Source: Gordonia jinghuaiqii (GTDB taxonomy: Bacteria; Actinomycetota; Actinomycetes; Mycobacteriales; Mycobacteriaceae). From it: a stretch of DNA of 64,000 nt. Made by a program: the position numbers and the translations under genes. Positions 8,668 through 17,134 of the stretch are shown here, one piece after another (the stretch's first letter is position 1; every line of letters begins with the position of its first letter). The notes under the pieces were generated by a model, which was given only the letters and a program-made list of their open reading frames with translations, searched no databases and was not told where the DNA came from. The stretch spans positions 3,162,001 to 3,226,000 of the forward strand of contig NZ_CP059491.1 of NCBI RefSeq assembly GCF_014041935.1. Direction: 5' to 3'.

Positions 8668-8705
8668 TTGTCTAGACAACGGACATTGTCTCGGTTAATG
8701 TCTAG
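8668..8705. promoter_or_regulatory. Palindromic operator region upstream of alkB
   Basis: TTGTCTAGACAA (8668-8679) is a perfect 12-bp palindrome. ATTGTCT recurs at 8685-8691 and ATGTCTAG at 8698-8705. The half-site TTGTCTA is the same as in the repeat between phnF and phnG. Candidate binders are the TetR protein encoded at the end of the alkB operon, or a GntR/HutC protein. Confidence 0.6.
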
Positions 8706-8744
8706 TGCTGTTAGTCACAGCCACTCCAGTTGAGAGGAGCGTGC

Positions 8745-9974
8745 ATGAGTACCGCACCGCTCGAACCCGCCCCCGGAACCCCGCCCGTCGAATGGCGAGA
8801 CAAGAAACGTCACCTCTGGCTACTCGGCCTCATCCCGCCGACGTCGATCTTCATCGCCCTCGGGATGGTCGCGGCGTTCAACGCGATCGGACTCGACGCG
8901 GTGTCGCCGGCCTGGTGGTGGATCGGCCCGATGCTGGTCTACGTCCTGCTCCCCATCCTCGATGTCTTCTTCGGGCCGGATGGTTCCAACCCGCCCGAGG
9001 AGCTGATGGAGCAGCTGGAGAACGACAAGTACTACCGCTACTGCACCTACATCTACATTCCGTTCCAGATCGCCAGTCTGGTCATGGCCTGCTACCTGTG
9101 GACCGCCGACAATCTCAGCTGGCTGGGCATCGAGGGCGGGCTCGGCCTCGCATCGAAGATCGGCCTGGCCTTGTCGATCGGCGTGATGGGCGGTATCGGC
9201 ATCAACACCGCGCACGAACTCGGCCACAAGAAGGACGATCTCGAGCGCTGGCTGTCCAAGATCACGCTGGCCCAGACCTTTTACGGCCACTTCTACATCG
9301 AGCACAATCGCGGACACCACGTGCGCGTCGCGACACCGGAGGACCCGGCGTCGTCCCGCTTCGGAGAATCGTTCTGGCGCTTCCTCCCCCGCAGCGTGTG
9401 GGGCAGCCTGACCTCCTCGATCGAGTTGGAGCGCAAGCGACTCGACCGCGCGGGCAAGTCGTTCTGGCACCCGAGCAACGACATCCTCAATGCGTGGGCG
9501 ATGTCGATCGCGCTGTGGGGCACACTCGCCGCCGTCTTCGGCTGGCAGGTCCTGCCGTTCCTCGTGGTGCAGGCCGTCTACGGATTCTCGCTGCTCGAGA
9601 CCGTCAACTACCTCGAGCACTACGGCCTGCTGCGACAGAAGACCAAGACCGGACGATACGAACGGTGCACCCCGGAGCACAGCTGGAACTCCGACCACAT
9701 CTGCACCAACATCTTCCTGTATCACCTTCAGCGCCACAGTGATCACCACGCGAACCCGACGCGTCGCTATCAGACGCTGCGCAGCTTCGACGACGCGCCG
9801 AACCTCCCCAGCGGATACGCCAGCATGATCACCCTCGCCTACTTCCCGCCGATCTGGCGCGCCGTGATGGACAAGCGGGTCCTCGACCACTACGACGGTG
9901 ACGTCGAGCGCATCAACATCGCGCCGCACCGCCGCCGGCGCGTGCTGGCCGAGCACGGGGTGTCGGGTCGATGA
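8745..9974 (+). CDS. alkB: Alkane 1-monooxygenase AlkB
   Basis: 409 aa. AlkB is an integral-membrane non-haem diiron hydroxylase oxidising medium- and long-chain n-alkanes to 1-alkanols with electrons from rubredoxin. All histidine motifs are present: HELGHK from residue 157, EHNRGHH from 186, NYLEHYG from 288 and LQRHSDHHA from 328. Multiple hydrophobic spans surround them. Start ATG 8745 follows GAGAGGAGC; the upstream TTG at 8730 is less likely. Its stop overlaps the first rubredoxin start (ATGA). It heads the operon alkB-rubA1-rubA2-rubB-alkU. Confidence 0.97.
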   Translation: MSTAPLEPAPGTPPVEWRDKKRHLWLLGLIPPTSIFIALGMVAAFNAIGLDAVSPAWWWIGPMLVYVLLPILDVFFGPDGSNPPEELMEQLENDKYYRYCTYIYIPFQIASLVMACYLWTADNLSWLGIEGGLGLASKIGLALSIGVMGGIGINTAHELGHKKDDLERWLSKITLAQTFYGHFYIEHNRGHHVRVATPEDPASSRFGESFWRFLPRSVWGSLTSSIELERKRLDRAGKSFWHPSNDILNAWAMSIALWGTLAAVFGWQVLPFLVVQAVYGFSLLETVNYLEHYGLLRQKTKTGRYERCTPEHSWNSDHICTNIFLYHLQRHSDHHANPTRRYQTLRSFDDAPNLPSGYASMITLAYFPPIWRAVMDKRVLDHYDGDVERINIAPHRRRRVLAEHGVSGR

Positions 9975-10138
9975 GCGCATACCGCTGTCCGGTCTGCGAT
10001 TTCGTCTACGACGAAGCGGTCGGCGCACCCCGCGAAGGATTCCCACCCGGCACCGCCTGGGCCGACGTCCCCGACGACTGGCCGTGTCCCGACTGCGGCG
10101 TCCGGGAGAAGCTCGATTTCGAGGGGAAAGCGCCATGA
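9971..10138 (+). CDS. rubA1: Rubredoxin 1
   Basis: 55 aa. It has one iron coordinated by two cysteine pairs: YRCPVCDF near residue 4 and [11 protein letters not shown] near residue 38. The sequence [16 protein letters not shown] between them is the usual loop. It carries electrons from rubredoxin reductase to AlkB. In alkane-degrading actinobacteria the first of two tandem rubredoxins is often the AlkG1-type that cannot replace AlkG2 in alkane oxidation; whether that applies here is inference. It overlaps alkB and rubA2 by 4 bases each. Confidence 0.93.
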   Translation: MSAYRCPVCDFVYDEAVGAPREGFPPGTAWADVPDDWPCPDCGVREKLDFEGKAP

Positions 10139-10314
10139 ACTTCAAGCTCTTCCGCTGTGAGGTGTGCGGATTCGAGTACGACGAGGAACTCGGCTGGCCC
10201 GAGGACGGCATCGAGCCCGGCACACGCTGGTCCGACATCCCGGATAACTGGAGCTGTCCGGACTGCGGTGCAGCCAAAGCCGATTTCGAGATGATCGAGG
10301 TGGCCCGTCCGTGA
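10135..10314 (+). CDS. rubA2: Rubredoxin 2
   Basis: 59 aa. It has two CxxC(G) pairs, [13 protein letters not shown] near residue 7 and [14 protein letters not shown] near residue 42, as in AlkG2-type rubredoxins that donate electrons to AlkB. The loop [17 protein letters not shown] is canonical. It is distinct from rubA1 in charge and in the Gly after the first pair, so the two are not a recent duplication. It overlaps the following reductase gene (GTGA). Confidence 0.94.
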   Translation: MNFKLFRCEVCGFEYDEELGWPEDGIEPGTRWSDIPDNWSCPDCGAAKADFEMIEVARP

Positions 10315-11513
10315 GCGACGAGCACGGGACCGGACGCTCGGTGGTGATCGTCGGCACCGGAGTGGCCGGAACCACCGCCGCAGAAACTCTGCGGGCCAAC
10401 GGCTTCGGCGGGACGATCACGATGTTCGGGGTCGAGCCCCATCTGCCGTACCGTCGGACGGCACTCAGCAAGGGCATCGTCAACGGAGATCTGTCCGATG
10501 CCAAGATCACGCTTCGCCCCCGCGGGTACTGGGCCGAGCGCGGGATCGAGATCGTGCCGTCGACGCGGGTCGCCGGCGTCGACCCGGCGGCACGACGGGT
10601 TCAGCTGGCCGACGGCTCCGCCGTCGGCTACGACGCACTCGTCCTGGCCACCGGCGGCACCGCGCGACAGCTCCCCGGAACGTCGGGTCTGCTGTCGCTG
10701 CGCACACGCGACGACGTCGAACGGATCCGGCGCGACGCCGGCGGCCCGGTGGTCATCATCGGTGGCGGTCTCATCGGACTCGAGATCGCCGCGTCGATCG
10801 CGTCGGCCGGGTCCGCCGCCGAGGTGACGGTCCTCGAGGCCGCACCGTCGATCCTGTCGCGGGTGGTGCCGGAGACCGTCGCCGAGGCCGTTGCAGCGCT
10901 TCACGGTGAACGGGGTGTGCGAATCCTCACCGACGTGTCGATCACCTCGGCGGGTGCCGATGGTGTCACACTCGCGGACGGGACGCGGGTGAGCGGCACG
11001 GTGATCAGCGCGGTCGGCATGGACCCGGACGTCGAAGTGGCCGTCGCGGCAGGGCTTTCGGTCAGTTCGGCCGGCATCGTCGTCGACGACGACCTGCGGA
11101 CGTCCGCGTCCGGCGTGTACGCGGCCGGTGATGTCGCGGCGCGCCCGCATCCCCTGACCGGTGCCCCGATGCGCGCCGAGCAGTGGCTCACCGCCACCGA
11201 GCACGGCAGACTGGTGGCCATGACCATCGCCGCCGATCTCGGACTCGACCCGGGCGCCGCCACCCCCATCCCTCGTGTGCCGCTCGCCTGGACGATGCAG
11301 TACACGAGCAACATCCAGATGGTCGGGTGGCCCACCTCCGGCGATCGCCTCGAGGTGGACCTCAGTCCCGGGACCGACGGACTGGCCACAACCGTGCGGT
11401 GCTTCGACGGCGACCGTCTCGTCGGCGCCGTGTGTACGGGACGCGGGGGTGCCGCACGCCAGATCCGCAGCGAGATCGAAAGCGCCCTCGAACCGTCCGG
11501 CGTCGGGGGATGA
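10311..11513 (+). CDS. rubB: Rubredoxin reductase (NAD(P)H-dependent FAD protein)
   Basis: 400 aa. It transfers electrons from NADH to rubredoxin. The FAD-binding motif [14 protein letters not shown] lies near residue 13. A second dinucleotide motif [17 protein letters not shown] lies near 146, and the FAD-closing [16 protein letters not shown] near 264. Length and order match the AlkT/RubB family. Start GTG 10311 overlaps the rubA2 stop by 4 bases and no better ATG lies nearby. Its stop overlaps the alkU start. Confidence 0.94.
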   Translation: MSDEHGTGRSVVIVGTGVAGTTAAETLRANGFGGTITMFGVEPHLPYRRTALSKGIVNGDLSDAKITLRPRGYWAERGIEIVPSTRVAGVDPAARRVQLADGSAVGYDALVLATGGTARQLPGTSGLLSLRTRDDVERIRRDAGGPVVIIGGGLIGLEIAASIASAGSAAEVTVLEAAPSILSRVVPETVAEAVAALHGERGVRILTDVSITSAGADGVTLADGTRVSGTVISAVGMDPDVEVAVAAGLSVSSAGIVVDDDLRTSASGVYAAGDVAARPHPLTGAPMRAEQWLTATEHGRLVAMTIAADLGLDPGAATPIPRVPLAWTMQYTSNIQMVGWPTSGDRLEVDLSPGTDGLATTVRCFDGDRLVGAVCTGRGGAARQIRSEIESALEPSGVGG

Positions 11514-12109
11514 CCTCTCGCAACTACGCCACAGACAGCAAGGCACTGCTTCGCAATTCCCTGCTCGACGGCCTGCACGACCTCCTGACAGAACGGGACT
11601 GGTCGGCGGTGCGTATGTCGGATGTGGCCGCCGCGACCGGCGTCAGCCGCCAGACCGTCTACAACGAGTTCGGCAACCGGTACGGACTCGCCCAGAGCTA
11701 CGCGGTCCGGCTGGCGGCGCGCTTCGCCGGCCATGTCGCCGACTCGATCGCCGACCATGCGGGTGATGTGACCGGCGCACTGCACACCGGTTTCACCGAG
11801 TTCTTCACCGGCGTCGCAACCGATCCGATGATCGCCTCACTGTTGTCCGGCGAGGCCAAACCAGACCTGATGAAACTGATCACCACCGATGCGGCACCGA
11901 TCATCACCACTGCCGCCGATCGGCTGGCGGAGGCCTTTCGCGACTCCGCGTGGTTGTCGATGCCGGAAGCGGACAACCAGCGCATCGCCCGCGCGATCAC
12001 CCGAATGGCATTGAGCTACATCGCCATGCCACCCGAGGGCGACCGCGATGTCGCCGCCGATCTCGCCGAGATCATCGCACCGGCGATCGAGGCCGCCCGC
12101 ATCCGGTGA
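11510..12109 (+). CDS. alkU: TetR-family regulator of the alkane operon
   Basis: 199 aa. The N-terminal helix-turn-helix (VRMSDVAAATGVSRQTVYNEFGN, shown in part as VAAATGVSRQTVYNEFGN) fits TetR proteins. It is the last gene of the alkB operon, in the position of the regulator called AlkU in Rhodococcus and Gordonia. The C-terminal ligand domain is helical and would bind an alkane-derived or fatty-acid effector; that is inference. The natural target would be the palindromic region before alkB. Confidence 0.9.
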   Translation: MTSRNYATDSKALLRNSLLDGLHDLLTERDWSAVRMSDVAAATGVSRQTVYNEFGNRYGLAQSYAVRLAARFAGHVADSIADHAGDVTGALHTGFTEFFTGVATDPMIASLLSGEAKPDLMKLITTDAAPIITTAADRLAEAFRDSAWLSMPEADNQRIARAITRMALSYIAMPPEGDRDVAADLAEIIAPAIEAARIR

Positions 12110-12173
12110 GTGATCGCCGGGGGTGAACGTCAGCGGCGGCCCCCTCGGCTGTGCCCCCCTCAGCTGTGATACC

Positions 12174-13808
12174 TCAGTGTGGCAGCAGTTTCCGTGCACC
12201 CCGCCGGATCACGGATCGATAGAGGCGTTCCAGCGCGGTCGACCGCGCATCCTCTGGGTCGACGAGCTCGTTCTCGGCGAGGATCGACTCCTCGTCGCCG
12301 ATCACCTCGTGGTCGAACTCCTCCAGCGTCCTACCCGAACCGGCGAGAGACTCGACCGCGCCGACCAGCGAACCCTTCTCCGCCACGGTCGCGTCGAAGT
12401 CCTCGGCACTGACGTCGAGATGTTCCGACAGCAACCGCGTGCGTATCGAGATGATGGACTCACGCAGGAGCGCATCGTCGGCGCCCTGCGGATCCGCCTC
12501 GATCGCCACGTCGCATTCGCTGTCGAAACCCAGCGACCGGTTGTTCAGGTTCGACGACCCGATCCGCAGCAGGACATCGTCGACGATCAGCACTTTGGCG
12601 TGCACATAGATGGGTTCACCGTCGGCGGTGACCGGGTAATACGCGCGGAAGCGGTTGTGGACGTCGGCCCGCCACAGCAACTTCAGCAGCTTGTGTCGCG
12701 CACCGTCCATGGCGAGACGTTCCACCCGACTGTCCGCGTGACGTGGGAGCACCAGGACGATCTCGGGACCGTCAGGTTCGCCCAACCGCTCGGCGAGCGC
12801 CTCGGCGATCTCCCGCGCCGCCAGATACTGGCTCTCGATGTAGATGGTCCGCCGCGCCGCGGCGAGGGCCGCTCGGTAGAGCCTCCGGATCTCGTCGACC
12901 TCGGGTTGATCTCCGTAGTGCGGGATGGTGCGCGCCACGGCGACGTCGCAGCCGCTGAAGGTCACGTCCAGATGCTCCGGCCAGATGTCGGGGCCGTCGG
13001 TCTCGACGAGGGGTGCGAGCGCGTTGCCGGTCGCGGCCTCCCACCGGTCGTGCGCGACCGAGGCGACCACCCGGGCGGCGTCACCGTCCAGCGCGACCGT
13101 GACATCGTGCCAGGGCCCGTGCGGCTCACCATCCGGGCCACGACGGAACTCGTTGTGCGACAGGTGCTCCGAGGTGTCCCACCGATCGACCGTCATGTCG
13201 ATGCCGCCGCAGAACGCGAACTGGTCGTCGATCACCGCGATTTTCTGGTGATGAGCGGCTGACACGGGGTGTGCGGCATCGGTCCGGTAATGCAGACGTC
13301 GCCCCGTGAGAAGGTCCTGGACGAACGGCGGCGCCACCCCGCGCAGCATGCCGGTGAACGCTCCCGTGCTCCACCGCAGGACATAGATCTCCAGACCCGG
13401 CCGGTTGTCGATGAGCCACCGCAGGAAGTCGCCGAGTCTGTCGGGGACCCCGTCATGAGGACTCCGCGGGTCCAGGCTGATGCGCGTGTCCACATCCCAG
13501 CCGATCAGCACGACACGGCGGCGTGCCTGCAGAAGCGCGGACTTGGCATACAGGAAGTAGTCGGCCGCATCGACGATGCAGGCCACCCGATCGGCGGTCG
13601 CGATCGCGCGGCAGGTGTCACCCGCCCGGAGAATCGGCTGCCGGCCGGCGGAGTCTGACCACTCGGAGTCTGACCACTCGGAGTCTGACCACTCGGAGTC
13701 TGACCACTCGGCGTCGGACCACTCGGAGTCGGACCAGGCGGCGTCGGACCAGGCGTCACCCGACCCGGTCTCATCCACGCTCGCCTCATCCACGCTGGTC
13801 TCCTTCAC
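12174..13808 (-). CDS. Phospholipase D-family protein with N-terminal repeats
   Basis: 544 aa. Two HKD motifs are present: HHQKIAVIDD near residue 187 and HAKVLIVDD near residue 403, each followed by the expected GG or GSSN. This is the cardiolipin-synthase/PLD phosphodiesterase layout. I chose GTG 13808 because a strong ribosome site (GGGAGGAC) precedes it; longer openings run into the divergent CHAP gene. Residues 19-53 are seven WSD[SA][EA] pentapeptides encoded by a 15-bp tandem repeat. No signal peptide is visible. Substrate unknown. Confidence 0.85.
   Translation of the reverse strand: MKETSVDEASVDETGSGDAWSDAAWSDSEWSDAEWSDSEWSDSEWSDSEWSDSAGRQPILRAGDTCRAIATADRVACIVDAADYFLYAKSALLQARRRVVLIGWDVDTRISLDPRSPHDGVPDRLGDFLRWLIDNRPGLEIYVLRWSTGAFTGMLRGVAPPFVQDLLTGRRLHYRTDAAHPVSAAHHQKIAVIDDQFAFCGGIDMTVDRWDTSEHLSHNEFRRGPDGEPHGPWHDVTVALDGDAARVVASVAHDRWEAATGNALAPLVETDGPDIWPEHLDVTFSGCDVAVARTIPHYGDQPEVDEIRRLYRAALAAARRTIYIESQYLAAREIAEALAERLGEPDGPEIVLVLPRHADSRVERLAMDGARHKLLKLLWRADVHNRFRAYYPVTADGEPIYVHAKVLIVDDVLLRIGSSNLNNRSLGFDSECDVAIEADPQGADDALLRESIISIRTRLLSEHLDVSAEDFDATVAEKGSLVGAVESLAGSGRTLEEFDHEVIGDEESILAENELVDPEDARSTALERLYRSVIRRGARKLLPH
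13651..13755. repeat. Seven 15-bp tandem repeats inside the PLD gene
   Basis: Four identical units GAGTCTGACCACTCG (13651-13710) are followed by three variants (13711-13755). Read on the minus strand they encode acidic, tryptophan-containing pentapeptides. Repeat number could vary between strains without breaking the frame. Confidence 0.9.
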
Positions 13809-13919
13809 CGAACCTGTCCTCCCCCCGCCATCAGCGTGTGATTCTGCCAAGGCCCCCGCGTCACACATGAGTGCACCCGCGTGTGACCGGAGTCCGGGTG
13901 TGTGCGACAGAGCGGTGCC

Positions 13920-13935
13920 TAGACTCGTCGAGGTG
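13920..13935 (+). promoter_or_regulatory. -10 box of a leaderless gene
   Basis: TAGACT (13920-13925) lies exactly 7 bases before GTG 13933. This is the spacing expected when transcription begins at or next to the start codon, common in actinobacteria. Confidence 0.55.
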
Positions 13936-14592
13936 AGAGCTGACGCACCGCCCGAGGAGATGGACGCCGAACAGACGAATACCGTCCCCGCCAAGACGCC
14001 TGGTCGGCGGCGACGCCGACGGACAGTGGTCCTGGTGGCGGGGGCGATGCTCGCGGTCGTGCTGGCGGGAGGCGGCCTCCTCGCCTGGCACACCGTGCCG
14101 GAGCGCTGGCTGCCCTGGGACACCGCCGAGTTCCCGCAGGTCGACGCCTCGCAACTGACACCGGCCCAGCTGCGCATCGTGGAATCGGTGCGCGCCGAGC
14201 ATTCCGCGCAACGACCGGGCACGTTCTATTCGGAGGGTGTCGACGAGGCGTGGTGTGCGAACTTCGTCAGCTGGGTCATGCGCGCGGCGGGGCAGCCCCT
14301 GTCCAATCCCCATTCGGGCCACTGGCGGATTCCCGGCGTGTACACGCTGCAGGAGTTCTATGAGGCCCAGGGCCGGTTCGAGCCGGTCGGGAACCGTTCG
14401 CCCCGCGTCGGCGACGTCGTACTGTACGACCGGTCCTCCGGGTTCGGACAGCACACCAACATCGTGGTCGCGGTCGACGGTGCGAGTGCCACGACGGTCG
14501 GCGGCAACGAGATGGGCAAGATCCGGGTACACACGCTGGACTGGTCCTCCGACGACGGCGTCCTCGGATTCGGACGGAGCGTCACCGACTGA
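13933..14592 (+). CDS. Membrane-anchored CHAP-domain protein (putative peptidoglycan amidase)
   Basis: 219 aa. After an arginine-rich patch (GRRRRRR) there is one transmembrane helix, about residues 31-54, and then an extracytoplasmic CHAP domain. The catalytic cysteine is in EAWCANFVSWVMRAAG and the histidine in GFGQHTNIVVAV, with a trailing TTVGGNEMG. CHAP proteins cleave peptidoglycan amide bonds. Start choice: GTG 13933 has a -10 box 7 bases upstream; ATG 13960 is the alternative. It is followed with one-base overlap by the DUF2461 gene. Confidence 0.8.
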   Translation: MRADAPPEEMDAEQTNTVPAKTPGRRRRRRTVVLVAGAMLAVVLAGGGLLAWHTVPERWLPWDTAEFPQVDASQLTPAQLRIVESVRAEHSAQRPGTFYSEGVDEAWCANFVSWVMRAAGQPLSNPHSGHWRIPGVYTLQEFYEAQGRFEPVGNRSPRVGDVVLYDRSSGFGQHTNIVVAVDGASATTVGGNEMGKIRVHTLDWSSDDGVLGFGRSVTD

Positions 14593-15263
14593 TGGTCGGC
14601 AATGCAACGGGCACGCCGGGAGACGGCGCCACGAGCTTCACCGGATTCACCGAGGCCGCACTCGATTTCTACGACGACCTCGAGATCGACAACTCGAAAG
14701 CGTTCTGGGAGGACCACAAAGAGGTCTACCGAACCGCGGTTGCCGAACCGATGGCCGCGCTCACCGAGGCCCTGTCCGAAGAGTTCGGTCCTGCCAAGAT
14801 CTTTCGCCCCTATCGTGACGTCCGATTCTCGAAAGACAAGACGCCGTACAAGACACACCAGGGGGCATTCGTCGCGGTGGCCCCGGCGACCGGCTATTAC
14901 GTCCAGATCGGCGCACCCGGAGTACGGGTCGGCGCGGGATTCTACGAGGCGTCCCCGGCACGTCTCGCCGAGTTCCGCAAGGCCGTCGACCGTGACAGAA
15001 GCGGATCGGAGCTCGAACGCCTCCTCGGCAAGCTCACCAGATCGGGCTGGGAGATCGCCGGTGATCGGCTCAAGACCGCGCCCCGCGGGTACTCCGTCGA
15101 ACATCCGCGCATCGAGTTGCTCCGCCACAAGTCGCTGTCGGTGGGCCGCGACTACGGGTTCGACGCGGTCATCCACTCCGCGGAACTCGTGGACCGCGTC
15201 CGCCGCGACTGGCGGGCGACGGTCCCCCTCGTCGAGTGGATCGCGCGCCGCACCGGTACCTGA
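14592..15263 (+). CDS. DUF2461 family protein
   Basis: 223 aa. The conserved blocks LDFYDDLEIDNSKAFWEDHK near the N-terminus, then FRPYRDVRFSKDKTPYKTH and YYVQIGAPGVRVGAGFYE, identify DUF2461 (TIGR02453 type). Its biochemical function is unknown. Start ATG 14592 overlaps the CHAP gene stop (TGATGG), suggesting co-translation. No membrane segment or signal peptide is visible. Confidence 0.9.
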   Translation: MVGNATGTPGDGATSFTGFTEAALDFYDDLEIDNSKAFWEDHKEVYRTAVAEPMAALTEALSEEFGPAKIFRPYRDVRFSKDKTPYKTHQGAFVAVAPATGYYVQIGAPGVRVGAGFYEASPARLAEFRKAVDRDRSGSELERLLGKLTRSGWEIAGDRLKTAPRGYSVEHPRIELLRHKSLSVGRDYGFDAVIHSAELVDRVRRDWRATVPLVEWIARRTGT

Positions 15264-15410
15264 CTCGCGAGGACGGCGTAGCACTCTCGCCCGGTGGTTC
15301 GCGCGAACCAATTCGAGACGAGTTCTCGGGTTTCCCAGGCACTTGCGGTCAGGGCGGGGTGATACTTGTCGCCGACCACGTCGAACCTCGAGCACCCGGG
15401 CGGAGCACCG

Positions 15411-16001
15411 ATGACGACCCTGCACGACGCCGTCGCCGCCGAGCTCGAGGTCGCACTGCCGGGCCGGCTGCACCGGTCCGGCTCATCCGGTTACCGGGAT
15501 ACGCTGTCCCGCATCTTTTTTCCCGATGCCGCACGCCGGAGCCCGCCCTGCGTGGTGCATCCCCGCGACGGCCGAGTCGAGGTGCAGGGCGGCGCCACCG
15601 TCGGTGCGGTGCTCGGCGCGCTCGCCGACCCCGATCTTCCCGACTCCGCTCTTTCCGACTCCGGCCGCGTCATCGCGGTGGGCATCGTCGGTCTGGCGGG
15701 ATTCGGTCTGGCGACGCGCGGCGGCGTCGGATACCTCACCAGGAGCGTCGGACTCACCCTCGACCATCTGGTGGAGATCGAGTTGGTGCTGCCCGACGGC
15801 GAGGTGGTCCGGCTCGACGAGGACAGCACCGGCACCGGGGCAGAGCTGTGGTGGGCGGTGCGCGGGTGCGCCCCGAGCTTCGGCGTGGTCACCTCGGCGG
15901 TATTGCGCACCGTCGCGCATGGTCCCGTGCTCGTCGACCGGCTCCGTTTACTACGGGACCACATCGACCCCGGCCGGGTGCTGGCCGTTCACCCGTTCTA
16001 G
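15411..16001 (+). pseudogene. Internally deleted and truncated FAD-linked oxidase
   Basis: 196 codons against about 450 in the PCMH-type FAD oxidases it resembles. Residues 50-165 contain the second half of the FAD domain: VEVQGGATVGAVL, then VGLAGFGLATRGGVGYLTRS, LPDGEVVRLDED and LWWAVRGCAPSFGVVTSAVL. The glycine-histidine stretch that normally carries covalent FAD is missing: PPCVVHPRDG runs straight into VEVQGG. The whole C-terminal substrate and BBE region is also gone. The reading frame is otherwise open with a good ribosome site (GCGGAGCACCG), so it may be expressed, but it is unlikely to be an active oxidase. Confidence 0.65.
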
Positions 16002-16037
16002 TCACTCGTCCCGCCAGAGACCACGCCGGAGGACCCC

Positions 16038-17033
16038 ATGACCCACGAGATCTCCCGCTCCGAGACCGGCAGGAAGACCGGAACCCCGGAGGGCGCCGCG
16101 ACACTCATCATCGGACAACGCATCCACGCGGGCCTGGATGACCGATATCGCCTGTGGCACGGGAAGATCGAGACGGCCGCCGCCCGCTTCCCAGGGTTCG
16201 TCGGGTCGAAGCTGCGGGCCCCCGATCCCGGCCAACCGGACTGGACCGCCATCTACGGGTTCGACTCGGTGGGCCATCTGCAGGACTGGCTCAACAGCAC
16301 CATCCGCCTCGACCTCGTCGACGAGGGCAAGCCGCTCTTCGACGGGCCGGCCACCGCCCAGGTCCTCGCGGAAGGAGCCAAAGAGCCGGAGACGCTGGTC
16401 ACTGTGGTGATCACCCACCGCGTCGCCGACTCGAAGATCGACGACTTCCTGGCCTGGCAGAAACGGGTCGACGACGCCGAACACCGGTTCCCCGGATTCC
16501 GGGGCACCGAGCTCTTCCGGCCGATCGAGGGTGTGCAGGAGGAATGGACGATCTCCTACCGCTTCGACACCGCCGAGCACCTCGATGCCTGGCTGACATC
16601 GTCCGAGCGCGCCGAGCTGCTGGCGCAGGCGGCGGAGTTCGGCGACTTCACCTTGCGCAGGATCGACCATTCCTTCGGAAACTGGTTCTCCCACGGCGAT
16701 TCCGATGCCCCACCGCCGTCGAACTTCAAGACCTCGGTGGCGGTCTGGGTCGGCCTCTACCCCACCGTCGTCTTCCTGACCCTGATGACAGCACCGCTGG
16801 GAATGCCGCTGTGGCTCGGGATGCTGATCGGAAACCTGTTGTCCAGCTTCGCGATGAGTTACATCTCCATGCCGTACTACGTGAACAAGGTTCTCGGCTG
16901 GTGGCTGAAACCGAGAACAGCCGCGCCGCAACCGCGGACCGACCTGAAGGGCGGATTGCTCATCCTCGCGCTGAACGCGACCTGGGTGGCGATCTTCTAC
17001 CTGGTCACCGTCCAGTTCTGGACTCTCCCGTGA
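16038..17033 (+). CDS. ABM-domain membrane protein A (two ABM-like domains plus three TM helices)
   Basis: 331 aa. Two antibiotic-biosynthesis-monooxygenase-like ferredoxin folds occur in tandem. The first is about residues 18-105 (RYRLWHGKIETAAARFPGF). The second is about 118-210 (IDDFLAWQKRVDDAEHRFPGFRG, shown shortened: FLAWQKRVDDAEHRFPGF). Three hydrophobic helices then follow, at about 232-253, 256-277 and 304-328. This is the COG3224 arrangement. Start ATG 16038 follows GGAGGACCCC. Function unknown; co-orientation with guaD and a paralogue after it suggests a common role. Confidence 0.8.
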   Translation: MTHEISRSETGRKTGTPEGAATLIIGQRIHAGLDDRYRLWHGKIETAAARFPGFVGSKLRAPDPGQPDWTAIYGFDSVGHLQDWLNSTIRLDLVDEGKPLFDGPATAQVLAEGAKEPETLVTVVITHRVADSKIDDFLAWQKRVDDAEHRFPGFRGTELFRPIEGVQEEWTISYRFDTAEHLDAWLTSSERAELLAQAAEFGDFTLRRIDHSFGNWFSHGDSDAPPPSNFKTSVAVWVGLYPTVVFLTLMTAPLGMPLWLGMLIGNLLSSFAMSYISMPYYVNKVLGWWLKPRTAAPQPRTDLKGGLLILALNATWVAIFYLVTVQFWTLP

Positions 17034-17134
17034 GACCGAAACCGTGACAAGGGTTTCCGCCGCACCGTCGATCGTCGGGGCCGGCGCATTGTCCACCATT
17101 CCGTCCCTGAAAGAACTCTCACCGAGGAGCACCG

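Noticed and set aside
7840..8744. phnC/phnD/phnE transporter after phnN
   Set aside because: The only frame here encodes a small secreted protein with no binding-protein or permease features; a strong terminator and the alkB promoter follow.
9971..10314. Recent tandem duplication of the rubredoxin gene
   Set aside because: The two proteins differ over much of their length and have different lengths; the pairing is an old and common arrangement in alkane operons.
8820..11546. 908-codon open frame on the minus strand across the alkB operon
   Set aside because: It is antisense to alkB, both rubredoxins and rubB, all of which have full family motifs. Its translation is Arg/Gly/Asp-rich with no domain, the usual artefact of high GC content.
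13809..14222. Longer PLD start (up to 14222) and longer CHAP start (13576 or 13867)
   Set aside because: Both would run through the opposite gene and its promoter. GTG 13808 has a strong ribosome site and GTG 13933 a well-placed -10 box.
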